Positions 1-6,826 of a DNA stretch of 10,332 nt are shown here, piece by piece. A program made the translations under genes and the position numbers. Origin of the DNA: Thermoleophilaceae bacterium (lineage in GTDB: Bacteria; Actinomycetota; Thermoleophilia; Solirubrobacterales; Thermoleophilaceae); the NCBI GenBank assembly GCA_013696425.1, contig JACCYP010000076.1, positions 1-10,332 on the forward strand, read 5' to 3'. Under the pieces are notes generated by a model that searched no databases, had not been told where the DNA came from, and saw only the letters and a list, made by a program, of their open reading frames with translations. Position 1 is the stretch's first letter, and each line of letters starts with the position of its first letter.

Positions 1-293
1 GGGTGCGCCCCATGCGCGCCCTCGTCGCGCGCCACTCCGTGCTCGCCCTCCAGGTGCGCGACCCGCGCGAGGACAAGCTGCCCGCCGCCGGCCGGCTGGT
101 GCTCTCCGATCCCGAGACGGGCCAGCGCGTGGAGGCCGACACCGGCGACCGCAGGCTGCGTGAGGCCTTCGAGGCCGCCGCGGCCACCGAGCGCGCCGAG
201 GTCGCGCGCGAGCTGCGCGCCGCCGGTGCCGAGCACTCGGTGCTGTACACCGAGGGCCCCTGGCTCGATTCGCTCGGCAGGAGCCTCTCTTGA
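1..293 (+). CDS. DUF58 family protein, C-terminal fragment
   Basis: This is the last 96 or so codons of a gene that begins left of the window. The visible part has the usual closing section of DUF58 proteins: a strand carrying ALQVRDPREDKLP, then a turn-rich LVLSDPETGQ segment, an acidic/alanine-rich helix (REAFEAAAATERAEVARELRAAG), and a last short strand plus helix (LYTEGPWLDSLGRSL). DUF58 proteins are usually encoded beside MoxR-type AAA+ ATPases and vWA proteins and are thought to act with them as a chaperone or maturation system at the membrane. The exact role is not known. Its TGA stop overlaps the TTG start of the vWA gene (TTGA), so the two are probably translationally coupled. An internal GTG at position 3 is not the real start; the family is normally 300-430 residues. 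The assignment rests on the tail alone. Confidence 0.72.
   Translation, partial: VRPMRALVARHSVLALQVRDPREDKLPAAGRLVLSDPETGQRVEADTGDRRLREAFEAAAATERAEVARELRAAGAEHSVLYTEGPWLDSLGRSLS
279..283 (+). promoter_or_regulatory. Ribosome binding site for the vWA gene
   Basis: AGGAG lies six bases before the TTG at 290, inside the last codons of the DUF58 gene. It is one of the few good Shine-Dalgarno sequences in the window and decides the unusual TTG start of the next gene. Confidence 0.7.
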
Positions 294-1231
294 CCTTCGC
301 CTCTCCCATCTTCCTGCTGGCGCTCCTGGCAGTGCCGCTCGCGCTGCTCGCCTACGTGCTGCTGCGCAGGCGCCAGCGCCGCTACGCCGTGCGCTTCCCC
401 GCGCTCGAGACGCTCATGGCCGTGATGCCGAAGGTGCCCGCGTGGCGGCGCAACCTGCCCGTCGGGCTGTTCTTGGCCGCGATCGCCGTGCTCGCCATCG
501 CGCTGGCGCGGCCCGAGGCCGAGGTGGACGTACCGCGCGAGCAGGCCACGATCCTGCTCGTGACCGACTCGTCGCGTTCGATGCTCGCGACCGATGTGGA
601 GCCGAGCCGGCTCGAGGTGGCGCGCGACGCGGCCCGCGGCTTCGTGGACGACCTTCCTGACGGGGTGCGCATCGGCGTGGTCGGCTTCTCCGACACCCCG
701 CACACGATCGAGGCGCCGAGCACCGACAAGGACCGCGCGCGCGACGCCATCGATGGCCTCGACGCCGACGGCGGCACCGGCACCGGCGACGCGCTCAACG
801 TGGCGCTCGGGCTCGCGGGTGAGGGAGTGAAGCCGGGTGGCAAGTCGCCGTCGGCGATCGTCCTCCTGAGCGACGGGAAGCAGACCGTCGGGCGCAACTC
901 CGAGGAGGTGGCCGCCGCTGCGAAGCGCGCCGGCGTGCCGATCCACACCGTCGCGCTCGGCACGAGCGAGGGCGTGGTCGAGACCCCGGCCGGCGTGATC
1001 GCCGTGCCCCCCGATCCCGAGCTGATGAAGGCGATCGCGCGTGCCTCCGGGGGGCGCTCTTTCGTGGCCGAGGAGCAGGACGAGCTGAAGGCGGTCTACG
1101 ACCAGCTCGGCTCGCGCGTGGCCACACGCAAGGAGGAGCGCGAGATCAGCGCGCTCTTCGCGGCCGGGGGGCTCATCCTGTTGCTCGGCGCGGCGGGCTT
1201 CGGCCTGCGCAGCGCCGGCCGCCTGCCGTAG
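290..1231 (+). CDS. BatA-like membrane-anchored von Willebrand factor A protein
   Basis: A 313-residue protein with the BatA-type layout: a first hydrophobic helix (about 6-25), a basic stretch (RRRQRR), a second helix (about 58-74), a vWA domain (about 86-270) and a closing membrane helix (about 288-306). The metal-ion-dependent adhesion site is complete: D93-S-S95-R-S97, a threonine in GGTGTGD (163-165), and the aspartate of LLSDGKQT (D195). It should therefore bind a divalent cation and a partner protein on the outer face of the membrane. BatA proteins work with MoxR ATPases and DUF58 proteins; no substrate can be read from sequence. The TTG start is supported by the AGGAG six bases upstream and by the overlap with the preceding stop. 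Length is normal for the family. Confidence 0.9.
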   Translation: MTFASPIFLLALLAVPLALLAYVLLRRRQRRYAVRFPALETLMAVMPKVPAWRRNLPVGLFLAAIAVLAIALARPEAEVDVPREQATILLVTDSSRSMLATDVEPSRLEVARDAARGFVDDLPDGVRIGVVGFSDTPHTIEAPSTDKDRARDAIDGLDADGGTGTGDALNVALGLAGEGVKPGGKSPSAIVLLSDGKQTVGRNSEEVAAAAKRAGVPIHTVALGTSEGVVETPAGVIAVPPDPELMKAIARASGGRSFVAEEQDELKAVYDQLGSRVATRKEEREISALFAAGGLILLLGAAGFGLRSAGRLP

Positions 1232-1252
1232 GGGGCTAGCCTCCCGCGCCGG

Positions 1253-1861
1253 ATGTGGCGCGACATGTGGCGGCCGACTGCGCCGCAATTCCTGAAGCTG
1301 ATCGCCGGGCTGTGGATTTTCGGCACCGGCGAGGGGCTGCTCGTGCACAGCGCCCTCGGCAACTCGCCGTGGGTCGTGCTGAGCGAGGGCGTGTCGGAAC
1401 ACACGCCGCTGGCCGTCGGTGCCGCGACGGTGGTGATCTCGTTCTTCGTGCTGCTCTGCTGGATCCCGCTGCGGCAGCTGCCCGGGCTCGGCACCGTGGC
1501 GAACGCGATCGTGATCGGCATCGCGATCGACGTGATGCTCCCCATCTACCCCGACACCGGCTTCGTGGGAGATGTGGCCTGGGTGTTCGTTGGCATTGGG
1601 CTCGTGGCGGTGGGCAGCGGGCTGTATCTCACGACGCGCCTGGGGCCCGGCCCGCGCGACGGGCTGATGACGGGTCTGCACAGGCGCACCGGCCGCTCGC
1701 TGCGCCTGGTGCGCACCGGAATCGAGGCGTCCGCCCTGACGGCCGGCTTCCTCCTGGGCGGCACCGTCGGCTTCGGGACGCTCGCGTTCGCTCTGCTGAT
1801 CGGGCCGGGGGTGCAGGCGGCGGTGGGGATCGTCGACCGCGGGGATGAGCGGCCGCTGTAA
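1253..1861 (+). CDS. YczE/YyaS/YitT-family integral membrane protein
   Basis: A 202-residue protein with about six hydrophobic helices (roughly 14-31, 53-72, 82-98, 106-126, 155-171, 174-193). It carries the two related motifs typical of YczE-like proteins: LGNSPWVVL in the first half (35-43) and LGPGPRDGLM in the second (130-139). The repeat of the motif suggests two homologous halves. No transported substrate or reaction is established for the family. It starts 21 bases after the vWA gene and 11 bases before the next gene, all on the same strand, so it may belong to one transcript. The start is uncertain: ATG 1253 and ATG 1265 are both possible and neither has a clear Shine-Dalgarno sequence. 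I took the longer one. Confidence 0.82.
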   Translation: MWRDMWRPTAPQFLKLIAGLWIFGTGEGLLVHSALGNSPWVVLSEGVSEHTPLAVGAATVVISFFVLLCWIPLRQLPGLGTVANAIVIGIAIDVMLPIYPDTGFVGDVAWVFVGIGLVAVGSGLYLTTRLGPGPRDGLMTGLHRRTGRSLRLVRTGIEASALTAGFLLGGTVGFGTLAFALLIGPGVQAAVGIVDRGDERPL

Positions 1862-1872
1862 ATTCTGCGCCG

Positions 1873-2274
1873 GTGGACGGGATCGAGCAGGCCGACTGGC
1901 TGTGGGAGCAGTATGTGACTCGCGGGGGCGAGGCCTTCGCAGACGTGTTCGACGAGTGTGCCGTGATCGAGGAATGGGACGAGGCGCCGGGTGCCCAGAC
2001 CTGGCACGGGCCGGAAGGCGCCCGCGCCCTGCTCGACCGGTGGGCGGCGGACCTCGACGAGTTCCATTTCGAGCGCACCGGCGAGACGGTGGACCTCGGC
2101 GGCGGCTACTTCACGCTCCCGGTCCGGGCCACTGGGCGCGGCCGGTCCAGCGGGGTCGAGATCGACTGGCGGCTCTGGCTCGTGAACCACGTGCGCGAGG
2201 GGCGGCTCGACTGGATCGCCTATACGGAGAGCCTCGAGGAGGCTCGCGAAAAAGCTGACGCCCGGCGACGGTAG
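1873..2274 (+). CDS. NTF2-like (SnoaL-type) protein
   Basis: A 133-residue protein of the cone-shaped NTF2 fold. An N-terminal helix pair (GIEQADWLWEQYVTRGGEAFADVFDECAVIEEWD) is followed by a WHGPEGARALLDRWAADLDEFHFE segment and then the alternating strands VDLGGGYFTLPVRATGRG, GVEIDWRLWLVNHVREGRLDWIAYT and a short C-terminal helix. Members include polyketide cyclases, isomerases and many proteins of unknown use, and no catalytic residues can be assigned here, so function is open. The GTG start at 1873 lies 11 bases after the stop of the membrane-protein gene, which suggests it is the last gene of the 1-2274 run. The tmRNA begins 34 bases after its stop. Confidence 0.75.
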   Translation: MDGIEQADWLWEQYVTRGGEAFADVFDECAVIEEWDEAPGAQTWHGPEGARALLDRWAADLDEFHFERTGETVDLGGGYFTLPVRATGRGRSSGVEIDWRLWLVNHVREGRLDWIAYTESLEEAREKADARRR

Positions 2275-2284
2275 GCCCGCCAAC

Positions 2285-2290
2285 TACACT
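2285..2290 (+). promoter_or_regulatory. Candidate -10 element for ssrA (TACACT)
   Basis: TACACT fits the TANNNT form of an actinobacterial sigma-A -10 box and would start transcription about 12 bases before the mature tmRNA 5' end, leaving a short leader for RNase P to remove. No good -35 is present at 16-18 bases spacing. CTGACG at 2255-2260 is too far away. This is position-based inference. Confidence 0.35.
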
Positions 2291-2308
2291 CAGTGGCGAA
2301 ATACCCAC

Positions 2309-2671
2309 GGGGACGACAGGCTTCGACGTGGACGTTTACGTGGGGACAGTTGCGAGCCGAGGTGCCCGGTAGGCCTCGTAAAACAACCGGGAAAAACACA
2401 AGTGCGGACTCTCACGAGTACGCGCTCGCTGCCTAAATAACCTAGGCGAGTGAGCTGTCGGCCTCCCCTCGGCCCGTGGGGGAGATAGCTGGCATCAGAA
2501 ACGGGCTCCGCCGGGCGGAAGTGCCTCCGATCCGCCCGGGACTTCAAGGAGGCTGGCGCTCAGGAACCCGGTTGGCTTGGCGACCTGAGAGCGAGACATA
2601 GAGGGCCAACTACGCTCGTAGACGCTGTTCCCGCACGGCCGCGGACGTGGGTTCGATTCCCACCGTCTCCA
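2309..2671 (+). ncRNA. ssrA: Transfer-messenger RNA (tmRNA)
   Basis: The RNA that rescues stalled ribosomes by acting first as tRNA-Ala and then as a short message, with SmpB as partner. The 5' end has the conserved GGGGACGACAGGCTTCGAC. The 3' end has a perfect T arm, GTGGG-TTCGATT-CCCAC (2647-2663), followed by CGTCTCC (2664-2670), which pairs with GGGGACG (2309-2315) with a single G-U pair, and then discriminator A at 2671. CCA is not encoded and must be added afterwards. TTTACG (2335-2340) can pair with CGTAAA (2377-2382), as expected of the long helix before the pseudoknot and tag. The length of about 363 nt is normal for a one-piece tmRNA. The gene stands alone, between an NTF2-like gene and an alpha/beta hydrolase; smpB is not in the window. 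Confidence 0.97.
2404..2436 (+). other. tmRNA tag reading frame (ADSHEYALAA)
   Basis: Reading from the GCG at 2404 gives A-D-S-H-E-Y-A-L-A-A followed by TAA, with a further in-frame TAG three codons later. The hydrophobic YALAA end is the usual degradation signal for ClpXP-type proteases, and ADSH...YALAA resembles actinobacterial tags such as the mycobacterial one, but is shorter. The resume codon is inferred from the position after the A-rich stretch GGGAAAAACACAAGT and from similarity to known tags; an earlier in-frame codon cannot be excluded from sequence alone. Confidence 0.88.
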
Positions 2672-2718
2672 TGAATGGTTGGTTGCTTCGCGCGCCTTGG
2701 CTGTGCGAGATTCGGCCA

Positions 2719-3492
2719 GTGGCAGGGGTGCAGCACGTAGCGTCAGCCGATGGGACGCCGATCGCGTATCGCGCATCGGGAAGCGGTGACCCGCTTCTGC
2801 TGGTTCATGGCAGCGCGACGTCAGGCGCGGATTGGCTGTTCGCGCTTCCGTACCTGCGCGACCGGTTCACAGTCGTGACGATGGACAGGCGTGGCAGGGG
2901 CGCCAGTGGCGATGGACCCGAGTACCGGATGGCACGGGAGGCCGAGGACGTCCTCGCGGTGCTCGATGCGGTTGACGCGGAACTGCTCACAGGCCATTCC
3001 TACGGAGCCCTGTGCTCAATCTTGGCAGTGGCAGCCGACCGGACTGACCGTCTGCGCCGGATGGTCCTCTACGAGCCCCCGATCGCCGTACGAGCGGAGT
3101 GGCTGACGAGCTTGGACGAGCTGGTTGCCCAAGGTGATCTCAGCGGGGCCCTGGAGGGCTTCCTCGGGAGCGCGGGGGTGCCGGCCGCGCAGTTCGACGC
3201 GATCCGCTCCTCGCCGGCGTGGCCCACACTCCTCGACGCGGTGCCGGCGCTCCCCCGCGAGCTCCGCGCCTGTGCTGCCTGGCAGCACCCACGAGGGCCT
3301 ATTGACGTTCCCACGCTCTTCCTGCAGGGCGGCGACACCAAGGGCGGCGCCTACCTCGATGGCCTGGAAGCCCTCAAGGCCGCATTCCCCAACCACCGCG
3401 ACGAGCTGATCCCAGGCCAGCACCACATCGCCCACGTGTTCGCCGCCGAGGCCTTCGCGGGTCTAGTCGGCGACTTCTGCGCGGTTCGATAA
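2719..3492 (+). CDS. Alpha/beta-fold hydrolase
   Basis: From GTG 2719 the protein has 257 residues, the usual size of a single-domain alpha/beta hydrolase. The opening VQHVASADGTPIAYRASGSGDPLLLVHGSATSG is the standard first strand pair with the HG oxyanion motif. The nucleophile elbow is GHSYG (S94), the acid is probably D206 in LQGGDTKGG, and the histidine is H236 in PGQHHIAH, so the triad is complete. The cap region is short and the substrate cannot be predicted. Start choice: the frame is open back into the tmRNA 3' end (GTG 2647, ATG 2671), but those starts would lie in or abut the RNA gene, and the family homology begins only near VQH. GTG 2719 or GTG 2728 are the sensible starts; neither has a strong Shine-Dalgarno sequence. 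It converges with the NTF2-like gene, 17 bases away. Confidence 0.88.
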   Translation: MAGVQHVASADGTPIAYRASGSGDPLLLVHGSATSGADWLFALPYLRDRFTVVTMDRRGRGASGDGPEYRMAREAEDVLAVLDAVDAELLTGHSYGALCSILAVAADRTDRLRRMVLYEPPIAVRAEWLTSLDELVAQGDLSGALEGFLGSAGVPAAQFDAIRSSPAWPTLLDAVPALPRELRACAAWQHPRGPIDVPTLFLQGGDTKGGAYLDGLEALKAAFPNHRDELIPGQHHIAHVFAAEAFAGLVGDFCAVR

Positions 3493-3509
3493 CCGTCCCA
3501 CCAAGTCCA

Positions 3510-3920
3510 CTACTGCTGGCGTAGCGCCGCTGCTGCGAGAGCGTCCTCAGGCGCCCGATAAACCATCGTGTGGGTGATTCTGCCGCCGTGGACGGTCACT
3601 ACCAGCCCCCAGCGGTTCGTGATCTCGACACCCCCGCCCCGTCCACGTCCGGTCTCGCACAGCACAACGGCCACTCTGCCGTCTGCGGTTTCGCGCAACT
3701 GCTCGACCTCGACTTTGTACGTCTCCCATTCCCAGGCTTCGCGCCATGTGCTGACCAGGTCGACAAGCGCCTCCAGGCCGACATGGACCGCGCCGTCCGG
3801 CCGGTAGTTCGTGTCGTCCCAAACCGCGTCCTCCGCGTACGCGCCCAACGAGGCCTCGAAGTCTCCACGCGGGTACGCCGCCCACATTTCCCGAACGACT
3901 CCCACGTTCTCCTGCGCCAT
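3510..3920 (-). CDS. NTF2-like (SnoaL-type) protein
   Basis: A 136-residue protein from ATG 3920. It opens MAQENVGVVREMWAAYPRGDFEASL, a form very common among the many NTF2-like paralogues of Thermoleophilia, and continues with AEDAVWDD, HVGLEALVDLVSTWREAWEWETYKVEVEQL, the strands RVAVVLCETGRGRGGGVEITNRWGLVVTVHGGRITHTMVY and a C-terminal helix APEDALAAAAL. These proteins are predicted small cytosolic enzymes or binding proteins; no reaction can be named. A TTG seven codons upstream extends the frame but lacks family similarity, so the ATG is preferred. The gene faces the alpha/beta hydrolase gene. About 157 bases separate its start from the oxidoreductase stop; that gap shows no gene I can support. 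Confidence 0.82.
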   Translation of the reverse strand: MAQENVGVVREMWAAYPRGDFEASLGAYAEDAVWDDTNYRPDGAVHVGLEALVDLVSTWREAWEWETYKVEVEQLRETADGRVAVVLCETGRGRGGGVEITNRWGLVVTVHGGRITHTMVYRAPEDALAAAALRQQ

Positions 3921-4077
3921 CGCCCGCGCAGTATCGCGCAACCGGCGAATGGCACCAGCACACTTCTGCTGCCCAAGCCCAACGTAATTGGGGTGAGGAG
4001 ATCGAGGAGATCACCCGCATGACCCTCTTCCGCAGCCCGCGCGAGGCCAAAGATCACATCGCCACCCGCCACCGCGC

Positions 4078-5463
4078 TTAGGCCGTCCGGATGCGAGGCG
4101 GGCTTGCATGGCGAACCTTCTCAGCCATGAGAGCGCCGAGGTCCTTGACCAGGTGTGCTCGGTCCCCGCGGTGTTCGCGCCATGCGCCCCCCATCGCCGT
4201 CAGCGCCAGCCGGGGCGTGAAGACTCGGGAGGGCGCGATGTCGTGATTGAGGACCTGCATCAGGCCGGCAGCCAGCTTGGGGTCGGTGGCCATGCGGCGT
4301 TCGATCTCCCGCACCAGCAGCGGCGATGGTTCAGGGGAGCCCATGTCGCGCGCGAACCAGTACATCTCCCAGGCGTCGCGGTCGCGCCAGGACCACCACG
4401 TTCGCAGCGCCCGCTCGTCGCCGGCATCGAGTGCAGCCTTGATCGCCGACGAAAGTTGGACCACCTGGCGCAGGGCGTCGGAGATGCCCTGGCCGGGTGT
4501 GGGGTCCTTGAAGTGGCCGGCGTCGCCGACGAGCACCCAGCCCGGACCGGCCGACTCGCGGAAGAAGCCGTGCCAGTTGGCCATGACCTGAACCGGGCCC
4601 ACCCGCTCGGCGCCGGCCAGCGCGGCGTCGAGCTCGGGCCAGCCTCGCAAGGCTTCGGCATGGGCCGTCTCGCGATCGGCTCGCAGCTTCGGCCACTGCG
4701 CTGCCGGCGGGGCTACCGCCGCCATGAACAGACTGTCGTCGGTCGGGCTGCCGAGGAAAGCGTGATCGCCCTTGCGGCCGAGCCACGCGCGGTCATCGGG
4801 CGCGTCCGAGCCCGCGAAGTAGGCCCACATGAAAACCCGCCCGGCCGGCGTCTGCTTGTACTCGCGCGCGCCCACCAAGCGGGCAACGGTCGAGCGCGCC
4901 CCGTCGGCGCCGACAACCACCGGGGCGCGCAGCTCGCTGTTGCGGGTCTTGACCCCCACCACCCGTCCGTGCTCCTGGACCAGGCCTGTGACCGCAGTGT
5001 TCGTGCGGATTTCGGTGCCGGCAGCCGCAGCGGCTTCAAGCAGCAGCGCGTCGAGCGTGATCCGGCGGATGTTGAGCATCGGCGCGCCGAAGCGCTCCCG
5101 CATGTCCTCCACATTGATTTCCGCGTCAGCGAGCGCCAGCGTCGCGGCGTCGATCTGTGCGGCCGCCTTCTCGATCGGGGCGCGTAGCCCGATGTCTTCG
5201 AGGACCGTCACACCCGACGGCTGGATCCCATGGGTGGACGGGGTGTCGCTCGGAAAGCTCGCTCGGTCGAGCAGGCAGACGCGCATGCCGTCGCGGGCCA
5301 AGAGCGTGGCGAGAGGGGAGCCGGCGCAGCGGGCGCCGACGACGATCACGTCGAACTGTTCAGTCGCTTGGCCGAGAGCGTGAAAACGGTGGCGGAAACC
5401 GACGACCCGGTCGCCGACTTCTTTGCGCAGGGATGGGCCTACGGTGAGTGGGCTCTCACTCAT
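4078..5463 (-). CDS. FAD-dependent oxidoreductase (monooxygenase / geranylgeranyl-reductase type) with displaced start
   Basis: The protein carries the three FAD motifs of the group A flavin monooxygenase / geranylgeranyl reductase superfamily: the dinucleotide fold FDVIVVGARCAGSPLA (here about residues 37-52), the DG motif VVGADGARS in the middle, and GDAGHFKDPTPGQGI near residue 310. An aromatic hydroxylation, epoxidation or reduction is likely; the substrate is unknown. Family homology starts at about TEQFDVI, whose T codon is at 5364-5362. Homologues normally have the start just before this. Here no ATG, GTG or TTG stands there; the nearest plausible upstream start is ATG 5463, which adds about 33 residues that are merely the antisense of a TetR gene. 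This suggests the original start was lost by a deletion. Whether the chimeric 461-residue protein is made and folds is uncertain. Confidence 0.78.
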   Translation of the reverse strand: MSESPLTVGPSLRKEVGDRVVGFRHRFHALGQATEQFDVIVVGARCAGSPLATLLARDGMRVCLLDRASFPSDTPSTHGIQPSGVTVLEDIGLRAPIEKAAAQIDAATLALADAEINVEDMRERFGAPMLNIRRITLDALLLEAAAAAGTEIRTNTAVTGLVQEHGRVVGVKTRNSELRAPVVVGADGARSTVARLVGAREYKQTPAGRVFMWAYFAGSDAPDDRAWLGRKGDHAFLGSPTDDSLFMAAVAPPAAQWPKLRADRETAHAEALRGWPELDAALAGAERVGPVQVMANWHGFFRESAGPGWVLVGDAGHFKDPTPGQGISDALRQVVQLSSAIKAALDAGDERALRTWWSWRDRDAWEMYWFARDMGSPEPSPLLVREIERRMATDPKLAAGLMQVLNHDIAPSRVFTPRLALTAMGGAWREHRGDRAHLVKDLGALMAEKVRHASPPRIRTA

Positions 5464-5838
5464 CCGCAGCTCTATCGGCTCATGTTCGGCCTTTCCAGCA
5501 GCGGCGTACCCATGCACGCCGGCCTCGAGATGACGACGGCCGCCACGCGCGCCGCCTCCGCGGAGGGGCAGGCAGCGGCGCAGGTGATGATTGGCTCACT
5601 GGATCGAGTCGTTCAGTCCGGCCGCATCAGGCCGGTGCAGGCAGTGGTGGCCGCCGGTCAGTTCCTGAGCGCCACCCACGGCTTCGTGTTCCTCCAGATC
5701 GCCGGGGCCTTTGGTGAATCGGCCCACGGCTTCCAGGTGATGGCCTCGCTCGGGGTGAACCTGATGGTCGGCCTCGGTGACAGCCGGGAAGAAGCAGAGA
5801 ACTCCTTGCAGGCCGCGCTCACCACTCGCTCCGGCTGA
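5350..5838 (+). pseudogene. TetR-family regulator remnant lacking the DNA-binding domain
   Basis: The frame encodes about 160 residues matching the ligand-binding part of TetR/AcrR regulators of the WHG type. It begins near helix 4 (ELFSRLAESVKTV) and continues with DPVADFFAQGWAYGEWALTHPQLYRLMFG, where the W-x-H-P-x-x-Y-R-x-M-F block is typical, then helices to the end at LQAALTTRSG. The helix-turn-helix that should occupy the first 50-60 residues is absent: the sequence to the left codes for the FAD oxidoreductase on the other strand. No frame on this strand supplies a HTH. TTG 5368 or GTG 5380 could start a residual protein, but it could not bind DNA as a classical TetR. In an intact ancestor the two genes were probably divergent, with the regulator controlling the oxidoreductase. 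It converges with the next gene with only two bases between the stops. Confidence 0.8.
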
Positions 5839-5840
5839 GC

Positions 5841-6818
5841 TCAACCTGGCTCGAACCGGGACTCGAGCGGCATCGCGGCCGAAAGCAGCGGGGAGGCGGC
5901 AGCCGGATCGTCCTGGTCGCAGACGAATAGGAAATCCATCACCCGGGCGTCGATCGACGCGTACACGCCCTCGACCTTCCACTTCCTGTCGATGGTTCGC
6001 AGGCGGTTGACCTGCCCGTCGCCGTCGATCATGCCCACCACGGACCCCCGGATCTCGCCATCGGTTCCGTGCGGATCGGAGCCCGGCTCGGCCGACGCGG
6101 TGAACACGACGAGCTCGTCTGCCAGCGGCGTGGCATCGCTGAATGTCAGCGGCACGCCGTCGAGCTCGCCCAGCTCGTACACGCGGGTGCGCACCTCGCC
6201 CTCGCATCCGATCCGGCCATCACGCTGCACGTCGTCGATGAAGTCGGTGAGCGGGAGGTCCACGACGATGTTGAGGCCCTGCTCGGTGTTGCCGCGGTGG
6301 AAGAGCCAAATCCGGTCGCCGAGCGCCGAGGCGCCCTCGATGTTCAGCTCGGGCGCGCTCTCGCGCAGCCGTTCATAGAGCGGCGAGAGGTCGAGCTCGA
6401 TCGGTTCTCCCTCGAGCGAGCCGTCCGCGGCGAGCCCCCAGACGAAACCGCGCTCACGCTGGGGCTTCGAGCCCGACCCGAGGCCGAGCAACGAACCGAA
6501 CGGGCGGTCGGTGAACGGCGGTAGGAGCGTGAGCGCCTCGAGGTCGGGCTTCTCCTTCTTGCGTCGATCGGGCTCGGCGCTCAGCTCACCGCTGAGCACG
6601 GGGCGGAGCGCGCCGGGGGCCTCCTTGGAGAGGCGGAACACGCCCAGCCCGAGCTCGTCGTCGCCGATCACATAGACGAAGTCCCCGCGGCGCGCGACCC
6701 CGCTGGCCGCGGAGATGTGTGCCGCCCGGCCGGGAGCCGGCTCCTCGAGATCGAGCTCACGCAGCACGCTGAGCTCCAGCGGCGGGAGTTCCTCGGGCGT
6801 GGCTGAACGGCGGTCCAT
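5841..6818 (-). CDS. Uncharacterised protein, probably DUF6929 type
   Basis: A 325-residue protein from ATG 6818. It is rich in short strands and reads like a propeller-type fold: LELSVLRELDL, AAHISAASGVARRGDFVYVIGDDELGLGVF, LEALTLLPPFTDRPFGSLLGLGSGSKPQRERGFVW, NIEGASALGDRIWLFHRGN, VRTRVYELGELDGVPLTFSDATPLADELVVFTASAE, and GEIRGSVVGMI. The GSGS-x-P-x-x-R-x-G-x-V block and the IEGAS element are what suggest DUF6929, from memory, so this name is tentative. No signal peptide and no catalytic motif are visible. It begins eight bases after the stop of the dehydrogenase and is probably co-transcribed with it and the SHOCT gene. The frame is open far upstream, but that extension is an arginine-rich antisense-like reading of the dehydrogenase gene and is not real. 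Confidence 0.7.
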   Translation of the reverse strand: MDRRSATPEELPPLELSVLRELDLEEPAPGRAAHISAASGVARRGDFVYVIGDDELGLGVFRLSKEAPGALRPVLSGELSAEPDRRKKEKPDLEALTLLPPFTDRPFGSLLGLGSGSKPQRERGFVWGLAADGSLEGEPIELDLSPLYERLRESAPELNIEGASALGDRIWLFHRGNTEQGLNIVVDLPLTDFIDDVQRDGRIGCEGEVRTRVYELGELDGVPLTFSDATPLADELVVFTASAEPGSDPHGTDGEIRGSVVGMIDGDGQVNRLRTIDRKWKVEGVYASIDARVMDFLFVCDQDDPAAASPLLSAAMPLESRFEPG

Positions 6819-6826
6819 CCCGGCCG

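Noticed and set aside
1546..2283. Minus-strand 245-codon frame across the membrane-protein and NTF2-like genes
   Set aside because: It is a mirror of two well-supported plus-strand genes, with proline- and arginine-rich composition and no domain.
2647..2718. Extension of the alpha/beta hydrolase frame back into the tmRNA 3' end (GTG 2647, ATG 2671)
   Set aside because: It overlaps or abuts the mature RNA, and the extra residues have no similarity to the hydrolase fold, which begins near VQHVASADG.
3930..4081. Plus-strand frame ending EEIEEITRMTLFRSPREAKD, which might be the tail of a lost gene
   Set aside because: It has no start, no recognisable domain and only a faint likeness to NTF2-like C-termini. 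It is too weak to call a pseudogene.
2651..5838. A genomic island inserted at ssrA, a known integrase target
   Set aside because: By eye I found no second copy of the tmRNA 3' end in the window and no integrase or other mobility gene. Only the position suggests it.
5849..5868. Small GCTCGA/TCGAGC stem near the convergent stops at 5838/5841
   Set aside because: It has six pairs only, lies inside coding sequence and has no T run; it is expected by chance at this GC content.
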